Below, in pieces: positions 57,655 through 64,000 of a stretch of DNA of 64,000 nucleotides. Positions within the stretch are counted from its first letter, which is position 1; every line of letters begins with the position of its first letter. The position numbers were made by a program, and so were the translations under genes. The stretch comes from Anabaena sp. UHCC 0187 (GTDB taxonomy: Bacteria; Cyanobacteriota; Cyanobacteriia; Cyanobacteriales; Nostocaceae). The stretch spans positions 371,555 to 435,554 of the forward strand of contig NZ_VILB01000013.1 of NCBI RefSeq assembly GCF_009712035.1, written 5' to 3'. The notes below the pieces were generated by a model. It was not told the DNA's origin. It made no database searches and saw nothing but the letters and a program-made list of their open reading frames with translations.

Positions 57655-57747
57655 TTCGATTTTAGATTTTAGATTAACTATATTTGATCTACATTCAAAA
57701 ATCTTTCCCAATATTTGATTTGCAGGGTCAGTCATAAGTAGAAGCGC

Positions 57748-57780
57748 AACTGACAACTGACCACTGACCACTGACAACTA
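57748..57780 (+). repeat. Heptanucleotide STRR (AACTGACA/CCACTGA)n
   Basis: Four to five heptamers in the dnaK3-dnaJ spacer, ending 15 nt before the dnaJ start. Confidence 0.85.
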
Positions 57781-57794
57781 ACATTTAACAGATT

Positions 57795-58790
57795 ATGCAA
57801 AATTTGCAGAACTTTCGGGATTATTACGAGATTTTAGGGGTTTCTAAAGATGCCACCAGTGAAGAAATCAAGAAGGTTTATCGGCGTTTAGCTAGGCAAT
57901 ATCACCCTGATCTTAATCCTGGAAATAAGGAAGCTGAGGAGAAATTTAAAACCATTGGTGAGGCTTACGAAATCCTTTCCGATTCTAGCAGGCGATCGCA
58001 ATATGACCAATTTAGCCGCTATTGGCAACAAAACGGCTTTGCTGGCAACAAACAAACTCCCAAGCCTAAAGGTTGGGATAACCGCGCTAACGCTCGTTCT
58101 AGTCAAGAAGTAGACCCCAGCCAATTCAACGATTTTGAAAGTTTTGTTAATCAAGTAATTGGTGTCAGCAACCGCAAAGATCCCAAAAGTAGTCCGGGAA
58201 GTACCAGCACTAGCGACCCCTTTCGCAGTCCCAGAACCAAAGTTGCCTATACAGTCAATACCCCACCCCGTGCCACCCGTCGGGATATAGAAGCTAGATT
58301 AACCTTACCTTTAGAAAAAGCTTATCAAGGTGGTAATGAGAGAATTCGCTTAGAAGATGGACGTTCTCTCGAAGTGACTATGCCCCCAGCTATGGTAACA
58401 GGTCAAACTATCCGCTTGCGAAATCAAGGAATTAGTGGTGGTGATTTATACTTAAAAATTACCGTTGATCCTCATCCTTTGTTTAAACTAGAAGGTACTA
58501 ATATCTTCTGTCAAGTTCCTGTAACTCCCAGTGAAGCAACTTTAGGCGGACAAGTCGAAGCACCTACCCTTGATGGACCAGTAAAAATGACCATTCCTGC
58601 TGGTGTTAGGTCTGGACAAAGATTCCGTCTTGGTAATAAAGGCTACCCCGGCGAAACCGGTCAACGTGGTGATCAATTAGTGGAAATTCAGATAGTAACT
58701 CCCAAAAATATTACAGCCCAAGAACGGGAACTTTATGAAAAATTGCGGGAAATAGAAACTTTTAAACCTCGCGCTGATTTGTTAGGTTAA
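57795..58790 (+). CDS. dnaJ: DnaJ-type co-chaperone (no zinc finger)
   Basis: A 331-residue type II J-protein: J-domain (residues 8-73) with the HPD motif in RQYHPDLNPG, then a flexible Ser/Thr/Asn-rich linker and the C-terminal substrate-binding domain (ARLTLPLEKAYQGG, GLEGTNIFCQVPV-like and GPVKMTIPAGVRSGQRFRL). It lacks the zinc-finger CxxCxGxG repeats. Follows dnaK3, as in other cyanobacteria. Confidence 0.93.
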   Translation: MQNLQNFRDYYEILGVSKDATSEEIKKVYRRLARQYHPDLNPGNKEAEEKFKTIGEAYEILSDSSRRSQYDQFSRYWQQNGFAGNKQTPKPKGWDNRANARSSQEVDPSQFNDFESFVNQVIGVSNRKDPKSSPGSTSTSDPFRSPRTKVAYTVNTPPRATRRDIEARLTLPLEKAYQGGNERIRLEDGRSLEVTMPPAMVTGQTIRLRNQGISGGDLYLKITVDPHPLFKLEGTNIFCQVPVTPSEATLGGQVEAPTLDGPVKMTIPAGVRSGQRFRLGNKGYPGETGQRGDQLVEIQIVTPKNITAQERELYEKLREIETFKPRADLLG

Positions 58791-59026
58791 CAATCAAATA
58801 ACACTCCCCGGTGTGAAAAATCCTGTGAAAATTCAGGATCTTTCCCCCTTATGAACTTGCAAAAACTATATATAAACTGATTGTCTCTACTCTCCAGCAA
58901 AAAGTCACCACAGGTGGTAGTGTAATCCGAATCATAATGAAGAGGTATTCCTGACCCCAAAAGAGATAAAATCACCGAGAATTGATTTTCAGAATATATA
59001 TCTGCAAGTAAAACCGACGGATAACT

Positions 59027-60994
59027 ATGTTAGAACAAGGCAATATCAGTATTCATACCGATAATATTTTCCCGATTATCAAGAAGTCTCTTTACTCAGA
59101 TCATCAAATCTTCTTGCGGGAACTGGTATCCAACGGGGTAGACGCTATCCAAAAGTTAAACATGGTATCCCGCGCTGGGGAATACAATGGCGAAATTGGC
59201 GAACCCGAAATTACAATTACCATTGATAAGGATAATAAAACCCTCTCCATTAGTGATAATGGGATTGGAATGACAGCAGAGGAAGTAAAAAAATATATTA
59301 ACCAAGTTGCTTTCTCCAGTGCTGAAGAATTTATTACAAAGTATGAAGGTAAGGCAGACCAACCAATTATCGGTCATTTCGGTTTAGGTTTCTACTCCTC
59401 CTTCATGGTGGCAAAACAAGTAGAAATTGATACTCTATCTTACCAAGAAGGCGCACAAGCTGTGCGTTGGAGTTGTGATGGTTCACCTAAATTTGTTTTA
59501 AATGAATCTTCTCGGACCACTCGCGGAACTACTATTATCCTCACCTTAGAAGGGGAAGAAGAGGAATTTTTAGAACCAGCACGGATTCAGAATCTTGTCA
59601 AGACTTATTGCGATTTCATGTCAGTTCCCATTAAAATGGATGGGGAAGTTTTAAATAAACAAAAAGCTGCATGGCGTGAATCTCCCAATAATCTCAAAGA
59701 AGAAGATTATTTAGAGTTTTACCGCTATTTGTATCCTTTCCAAGAAGAACCCCTGCTATGGGTGCATTTGAATACAGATTATCCTTTTGTCATTAACGGG
59801 ATTTTGTATTTCCCCAAAATGCGTCCTGATGTAGATGTTACCAAAGGACAAATTAAGTTATTCTGCAATCAAGTGTTTGTGAGTGATAACTGTGAGGAAA
59901 TTATTCCCCAGTTTTTAATGCCTATGCGGGGGGTAATTGATAGCACTGATATTCCTTTGAATGTATCACGGAGTGCATTACAAGGCGATCGCACTATTAA
60001 GAGAATAGGAGATTATATAGCCAAGAAAGTTGGCGATAGACTCAAAGAATTATACCGTGATAACCGCGAACAATACGTAACAGCTTGGAAAGATTTGGGA
60101 ACATTCGTTAAATTTGGCGTTCTCAACGATGATAAATTCAAAAAACAAGTTGAAGATATTATCATCTTCCGCAGCACAGCCAAATTAGAAGCACCAGTAG
60201 CTGAAACCGCAGCCGTTGAAGTCCAATCTTCAGAAGATGATGCGTGGCAAGATGTCACCCCCACAAACACCACCAGCATCCCCTACAGCACCCTGAAAGA
60301 ATACCTCGAACGCAACAAAGAACGTCACGAAAATAAGGTATTTTATAGCACCGATGGAGCTAGTCAATCCACTTATATTGAACTCCACAAAAATCAAGGC
60401 TTAGAAGTCCTATATATGGACTCCTTCATTGATACCCACTTCATTAACTTCCTAGAACAAGAATATCGGGATGTTAAATTTACACGGGTAGACTCTGACC
60501 TAGATAATACTCTCCTAGAGGATAAAACCGGCGAAATTGTTGACCCCACCACCAACAAAACCAAAGGAGAAGTCGTTAAAGAAATATTTGAGAAAGCCCT
60601 CAACAAGCCAAAACTCAACATTCGTACCGAGTCCCTGAAATCAGACGACCCTCAAGGAACACCACCAGCAATGGTACTCTTACCAGAAATGCTACGTCGT
60701 CTGCGAGAAATGAGCGCAATGATGCAGCAACAAAACGCTGAATTTCCTGAAGAACATATTTTACTAATCAATACTGCTCACCCGTTAATTCAAAACCTGG
60801 TTAATCTCAGCCAAGGTACTATTATTCAAGGTGATGGTGAATCCACATCCAGCCAATTGGTAAACATGATGTGTCAGCACGTTTATGATTTGGCGCTGAT
60901 ATCTCAAAAAGGCTTTGATGCAGACGGGATGAAATCCTTTGTAGAACGTTCTAATGACGTACTTACCAAGCTAACAGAACAAGCCGGCAAATAA
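59027..60994 (+). CDS. htpG: Chaperone HtpG (Hsp90)
   Basis: A 655-residue Hsp90. The N-terminal ATPase site reads LRELVSNGVDAIQKL, ISDNGIGMTAEEV and HFGLGFYSSFMVA. The middle domain holds NVSRSALQGDRTIKRI, and the C-terminal dimer domain is complete. In Anabaena-type cyanobacteria HtpG helps with phycobiliprotein and heat-stress protection. Preceded by a 236-nt spacer without a clear CIRCE element. A stem-loop shared with brnA follows. Confidence 0.95.
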   Translation: MLEQGNISIHTDNIFPIIKKSLYSDHQIFLRELVSNGVDAIQKLNMVSRAGEYNGEIGEPEITITIDKDNKTLSISDNGIGMTAEEVKKYINQVAFSSAEEFITKYEGKADQPIIGHFGLGFYSSFMVAKQVEIDTLSYQEGAQAVRWSCDGSPKFVLNESSRTTRGTTIILTLEGEEEEFLEPARIQNLVKTYCDFMSVPIKMDGEVLNKQKAAWRESPNNLKEEDYLEFYRYLYPFQEEPLLWVHLNTDYPFVINGILYFPKMRPDVDVTKGQIKLFCNQVFVSDNCEEIIPQFLMPMRGVIDSTDIPLNVSRSALQGDRTIKRIGDYIAKKVGDRLKELYRDNREQYVTAWKDLGTFVKFGVLNDDKFKKQVEDIIIFRSTAKLEAPVAETAAVEVQSSEDDAWQDVTPTNTTSIPYSTLKEYLERNKERHENKVFYSTDGASQSTYIELHKNQGLEVLYMDSFIDTHFINFLEQEYRDVKFTRVDSDLDNTLLEDKTGEIVDPTTNKTKGEVVKEIFEKALNKPKLNIRTESLKSDDPQGTPPAMVLLPEMLRRLREMSAMMQQQNAEFPEEHILLINTAHPLIQNLVNLSQGTIIQGDGESTSSQLVNMMCQHVYDLALISQKGFDADGMKSFVERSNDVLTKLTEQAGK

Positions 60995-61005
60995 ACGGCT
61001 AGATG

Positions 61006-61048
61006 ACCGACTTCTCGCAGAAGTCGGTTATAACACTTGATTTTTTTT
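61006..61048. terminator. Shared stem-loop terminator of htpG and brnA
   Basis: A perfect 10-bp stem ACCGACTTCT/AGAAGTCGGT with a CGC loop and a run of eight T about 12 nt further on the plus strand. It lies between the convergent htpG and brnA. Confidence 0.65.
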
Positions 61049-61298
61049 AGAGGTTTTCTTGATGGTTAATATAAGAACGAAGCACAGTATTAATCATTGA
61101 TTGATAGCCTTTTCCCTGGTGTTTAAACCATTCTAAAACGTCACTATCTAAGCGAATGGAAATAGCTTTTTTAGTGATAGGTTTCACCATTTTAGCTGTT
61201 TTCCAAAAGTTATCGTCTAATTCGGGAATATCGGCGGTATCAATGGCAGAATCTGGGATATTTTGGATTTCTTCAAGACGTTTCGGCGAGATATTCAT
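61047..61298 (-). CDS. brnA: BrnA-type antitoxin
   Basis: An 83-residue protein with a BrnA C-terminal ribbon-helix-helix domain: KKAISIRLDSDVLEWFKHQGKGYQ then SMINTVLRSYI. The N-terminal half (residues 1-45) is the toxin-binding part. AGGAG lies 8 nt before the ATG, and the gene begins 26 nt before the end of brnT, so translation is coupled to the toxin's second exon. BrnA binds BrnT and represses the operon. Confidence 0.9.
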   Translation of the reverse strand: MNISPKRLEEIQNIPDSAIDTADIPELDDNFWKTAKMVKPITKKAISIRLDSDVLEWFKHQGKGYQSMINTVLRSYINHQENL

Positions 61299-61537
61299 AG
61301 TATTGTCTCCTTTCTTTAGGGGTGGCTTTTCGGGCTGAAATCAGACGAATTTTGCCGTTTCTTTCGGTATGGGCTACAGTGACAACAATAATTCCTTGTA
61401 TTGCACCAATAGTAATTTCTCTAATTTCTTCATCATAGTCAAATCGTTCATCAATTGACGTAAAAACGATTCCCTGAAAAATTTCTTGTGCTTCCTCAAA
61501 GCTAAGTCCATGTTTTTTCTGATTTTGTTGATTTTTA
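61273..61537 (-). CDS. brnT: BrnT toxin, exon 2 (interrupted by group II intron)
   Basis: The 3' 265 nt of the BrnT ribonuclease gene. Read with exon 1 it gives the family pattern KNQQNQKKHGLSFEEAQEIF, then IGAIQGIIVVTVAHTERNGK and IRLISARKATPKERRQYYE, ending at TGA 61273-61275. Frame and text show no damage. Exon 1 lies 2.2 kb away at 63750-63772. If spliced exactly, the product is about 95 residues, a normal BrnT length. Without splicing, this exon has no start codon at its head. The intron boundary is known only to within a base (exon 2 begins at 61537 or 61538). Confidence 0.85.
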
Positions 61538-61580
61538 GGTAGAGTCGAGGGGGAATATTATTTCCCGCCCCTCTCTGTTA

Positions 61581-61613
61581 AATCTGGGCGTGCGACTTTC
61601 ACCGCACCCAGCT
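61581..61613 (-). ncRNA. Group II intron domain V
   Basis: Read on the minus strand, AGCTGGGTGCGGTGAAAGTC then GCACGCCCAGATT: the catalytic hairpin with GAAA-type loop and AGC start, a close match to domain V. Domain VI follows in the next 35 nt. Confidence 0.9.
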
Positions 61614-61623
61614 TCCGATGTTC

Positions 61624-63201
61624 TTAGCTTTCGCTTTTGCTCATGTGTATATAATCGTGGCAGCTTTTATGAATTGCTAGAAGGTTTTTTGGTTTCCAAT
61701 TGTTATGATTGGCATCAACATGATGAAGATGTACCTTCTCGTCACTGAGCATTTTTAGTCCACAATGACCACATTTATGGTTTTGCCGTTTGAGGGCTTT
61801 AGAGGTGTCGTTGTTATAGAGCTTGCTGTTACGCTCGCTCCAATAACTCAAATCTCCGTCGTAGGGCGATTTTTCACCTTTAACATTGATGTGTTTGTTT
61901 TCGGAGTGAGGAACTGCCGGGAACGCTTTGTCCAGTGAATGCTTACTGGAGTAGCGATTCTGCTTGGTTTCCCTGTTGAATACCCTGAATGCCCTGTATT
62001 GGACGTGGTATAGCGAGTTGCGCGACCCATCCATCTTGCAGTAGCGGTGGTAGTTCCTCCAACCTCTAACTACCGGGGCTAATTTCTTAGCCTTTGTGGC
62101 AGCACCATAATTCGAGTTGTTGACGATGAATTTTACTTTCTTGCGAAAAGCTTTGTAGTTGTCCGCTGAGGGAATACATCTAAACTTTCCGTTTTTCTGG
62201 ACTTTGAAGTGCCAGCCGAGGAAATCAAATCCATCCGTCGTATCGGTTAGCTTTGTCTTTTTCTCGCTGACTTTCATTCCCCGCTCTGCTAGAAACTGAC
62301 TGATTTTGCCAAGTATTTCTGTAGCATCGTCTTGTGGTCTGAGTATTATTACCATGTCGTCGGCATAGCGGATTGTTGGCTCGATAATATCTTTCCTTGG
62401 GGTTTTGTCGGTGATTCTGTAGCTAGATTTCGCATGATATCTATGAATACTTTCAATCCCATTTAAGGCGATGTTGGCTAATAATGGACTTACCACACCA
62501 CCTTGAGGTGTTCCTTGTTCGGGAAACTCTGGGTTAACTCCAGCTTTGAGACATCGGAATATTCCTTGTCTTATACTATACGGAGCAATGAGTCTGTCCA
62601 TGATGGCGGAATGGTTTATCCTGTCAAAGCATTTTTCGATATCGAGTTCTATGACTCTTTTATCTATTCCATTGCAGGATGAGCGTAGATTGTTAAACAG
62701 GATTTTCTGGGCATCATGCGCCGAGCGTCCTGTTCTAAACCCGTAGCTGTATGCGTGGAAGGTTGCTTCGTGGGCTGGTTCTAATGCGTACTTGACAAGA
62801 CATTGATAAGCCCTGTCCGCAATAGTGGGGATTTTGAGAATTCGGGTTTTGCCGTCCTTTTTTTTTGGGATAGGTATTTCACGCAGACCCTGGTGTTTCC
62901 AGTCGTTGCATTCGGTTCTGAGCTTTTCATTCAGTTGAAACCTTTGCTCAAATGAGAGCGCGGTTTTCCCGTCTATTCCCGCTGTCTTTTTTCCAGTATT
63001 TAGCTGTGTTACTTGACGGATAGCCAGTAATCTTGCTGCGGTTGATTTCAGAATCAGTTTTTGTAGGGACTTGGCTTTGCGCTCGTCTCCAACTTGAACC
63101 GCTTTGTACACGCGTTTTTGTAGGCGGAATAAGTTACGGCGGAATTTCTTCCAAGGTAACGTCTTCCAGGATTCACTAGAGTTGTCTCTGTGTCTAATCA
63201 T
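61624..63201 (-). CDS. ltrA: Group II intron-encoded reverse transcriptase/maturase with HNH
   Basis: A 525-residue intron-encoded protein. RT motifs are NTGKKTAGIDGKT (about 68-80), IELDIEKCFDRINH, TPQGGVVSPLLANI (231-244) and the catalytic YADD (279-282), with FDFLGWHF (325-332) in the RT/thumb region. Domain X (maturase) spans about 340-450. A C-terminal HNH endonuclease carries CxxC (HKCGHCGLKML) and HHVDANHNNWKPKN. All parts look intact. It splices and retrohomes the intron, and the En domain cuts the target's bottom strand. Confidence 0.95.
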   Translation of the reverse strand: MIRHRDNSSESWKTLPWKKFRRNLFRLQKRVYKAVQVGDERKAKSLQKLILKSTAARLLAIRQVTQLNTGKKTAGIDGKTALSFEQRFQLNEKLRTECNDWKHQGLREIPIPKKKDGKTRILKIPTIADRAYQCLVKYALEPAHEATFHAYSYGFRTGRSAHDAQKILFNNLRSSCNGIDKRVIELDIEKCFDRINHSAIMDRLIAPYSIRQGIFRCLKAGVNPEFPEQGTPQGGVVSPLLANIALNGIESIHRYHAKSSYRITDKTPRKDIIEPTIRYADDMVIILRPQDDATEILGKISQFLAERGMKVSEKKTKLTDTTDGFDFLGWHFKVQKNGKFRCIPSADNYKAFRKKVKFIVNNSNYGAATKAKKLAPVVRGWRNYHRYCKMDGSRNSLYHVQYRAFRVFNRETKQNRYSSKHSLDKAFPAVPHSENKHINVKGEKSPYDGDLSYWSERNSKLYNNDTSKALKRQNHKCGHCGLKMLSDEKVHLHHVDANHNNWKPKNLLAIHKSCHDYIHMSKSES

Positions 63202-63749
63202 GCTCTGCGACCAATTTGTGTATTCTGAACACCTCAGACCAATTACGGTCTGTCCTACCCGAATTGAAGGGGATTCCGCTGCTCGTCCAGCCTACTTAGG
63301 GTTCGACCGCCCTTAGACCCTCAATCCGTTTTTATTCGTTCCCTCGGTTGATTGTTAGTTCCGTTAGGTGTAGCCATTTCGACCACTGGATTCCCTGGAC
63401 TCTTGCCGCTATCCGAACAAAATGCGGCGGGGATTAACTCCAGTAGAGTCAGATTTTTAGTGTTGTGTCCTGCTCCTGGATGAGTCGCTTTTTGAGGCTC
63501 TGTTTCACCGTGGGAACTCCCCGTTAGCGTCAGTGTCATCTCACAACAGATGTCTGATTACGCCTTCCAGCTTTGACCTCCCGAAACCGAGTCGGGTCAT
63601 CATGGGCAGGTAGGGAGTCATACCTGAGTCTGGTAGATGGGGCTTGCACCCATATCAGACCGAGAGTTCAACCTTTTTCTATTGCTAGATTGGGTTGGTT
63701 AGCTTATGTACGGACTGATTACCGTGATTCAGCTAACAACGAATCGCAC

Positions 63750-63772
63750 TGTTCGTCCCATTCAAATTCCAT
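63750..63772 (-). CDS. brnT: BrnT toxin, exon 1
   Basis: The 5' 23 nt of brnT, encoding MEFEWDE plus two bases of the next codon, directly followed by the intron start GTGCG. FEWD is the hallmark start of BrnT proteins. AGG lies about 6 nt before the ATG. Joined to exon 2, the eighth codon becomes CAT (His) or, if the junction shifts by one base, CCT (Pro); both keep the frame and fit BrnT. Confidence 0.85.
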
Positions 63773-63916
63773 TAGACCTGTAGATACATTTTGTATATAC
63801 ACTATGGTAACGTTAGTGATAAATGGTAAAGATTAAGATTTTCTAAAAGGTTTGATAATACTTGCCATAATTCCCTAGATACTAGATAATTATTCTTTTT
63901 CCCGAACTTGTTGGGA

Positions 63917-63922
63917 TATAAT
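63917..63922 (+). promoter_or_regulatory. Candidate -10 element of rpmB
   Basis: A perfect TATAAT (63917-63922) 43 nt before the rpmB start codon; the -35 region (ATTCTTTTT around 63892-63900) is weak. The 190-nt spacer is shared with the divergent brnT. Confidence 0.45.
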
Positions 63923-63964
63923 GGAAAGGTTGTCTTTAAATAACACTCTAGGAGATACTTATTA

Positions 63965-64000
63965 TGTCCCGTCGTTGTCAACTAACTGGTAAAAAAGCCA
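63965..64000 (+). CDS. rpmB: Ribosomal protein bL28, first 12 codons
   Basis: ATG at 63965 begins MSRRCQLTGKKA, the invariant start of cyanobacterial bL28, and runs off the right edge. AGGAG lies about 11 nt upstream. A perfect TATAAT precedes. A core gene next to the accessory brnTA locus marks the end of the accessory block. Confidence 0.9.

Larger units (their letters stand above)
61538..63749 (-). mobile_element. Group II intron inserted in brnT
   Basis: A 2.2-kb group II intron on the minus strand. The 5' end is GTGCG at 63745-63749, right after exon 1. About 550 nt of untranslated RNA (domains I-III) lie before the reverse transcriptase gene at 63201. A domain V hairpin and a domain VI stem near 61544-61580 lead to the 3' end. 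The intron is complete and carries an IEP with reverse transcriptase, maturase and HNH, so it is probably mobile and self-splicing with protein help. Its class is not fixed; the layout resembles chloroplast-like introns common in cyanobacteria. Confidence 0.9.

Noticed and set aside
58787-58975. 62-residue minus-strand ORF between dnaJ and htpG
   Set aside because: No Shine-Dalgarno, no recognisable motif, and composition like spacer.
61624-63201. Retron or DGR-type reverse transcriptase
   Set aside because: Maturase and HNH domains, domain V and flanking intron ends show a group II intron protein; no msr/msd or variable repeat is present.
63300-63313. T-loop-like GGTTCGACC, possible tRNA
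   Set aside because: It lies inside the group II intron and no acceptor stem or anticodon arm can be built around it.
63573-63836. 87-residue plus-strand ORF
   Set aside because: It runs antisense through intron 5' RNA and brnT exon 1.

Overview
The window reads as chromosome of a filamentous, Nostocales-type cyanobacterium (Anabaena/Dolichospermum/Nostoc-like). The evidence is the visibly AT-rich DNA, the many GCGATCGC (HIP1) octamers, heptanucleotide short tandem repeats in spacers, plastid-type genes (ycf35, ycf46), sulfolipid genes sqdB-sqdX, the omp85-lpxC-fabZ-lpxA-lpxB cluster, a CyaB1-type adenylate cyclase and a dnaK3-dnaJ pair. The genus is an inference. No tRNA, rRNA or CRISPR array was seen.

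Layout. 0-1.1 kb: 3' part of a P-type cation ATPase. 1.1-8.7 kb: an accessory block with a three-gene dual-OB/DUF488/DUF488 set, HicAB, a tandem pair of dynamin-like GTPases and a VapBC-type pair, with copies of one AATCCTG-rich repeat between them. 8.8-25.2 kb: mostly core genes (ycf35, ycf46, sqdB, sqdX, cyclase, purC, then outer-membrane and lipid A genes). 25.2-28.2 kb: a C5 DNA methyltransferase, a probable restriction endonuclease and an unknown protein. 28.2-34.6 kb: Uma2, csaB, two small membrane proteins, hisA, a ribbon-helix-helix/Mop-like protein, DUF427 and a HEAT-repeat protein. 34.8-38.0 kb: a Septu-like ATPase/HNH pair and DUF29. 38.2-45.5 kb: recQ, two related small membrane peptides, acyl-ACP synthetase, ylqD and the pyruvate dehydrogenase E2. 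45.5-55.4 kb: a decayed fatty acid hydroxylase, two MscS channels, a histidine-betaine/ergothioneine gene pair, thioredoxin, an SDR, an orphan HicB, a phosphoribosyltransferase and an M28 peptidase. 55.6-61 kb: chaperones dnaK3, dnaJ and htpG. 61-63.8 kb: a BrnTA toxin-antitoxin locus whose toxin gene is split by a full-length group II intron. The window ends in the first codons of rpmB.

How they fit together. BamA, LpxC, FabZ, LpxA and LpxB supply outer-membrane assembly and lipid A synthesis; SqdB and SqdX make sulfoquinovosyl diacylglycerol; CsaB may modify surface polysaccharide. Against this core lies much defence or conflict material: three toxin-antitoxin loci plus an orphan antitoxin, a restriction-modification locus, a Septu-like pair, a dynamin pair and the DUF488/dual-OB set. 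The most striking observation is the brnT gene: exon 1 (23 nt) and exon 2 lie on either side of a 2.2-kb intron with an RT-maturase-HNH protein, and exact removal restores an uninterrupted toxin of about 95 residues.
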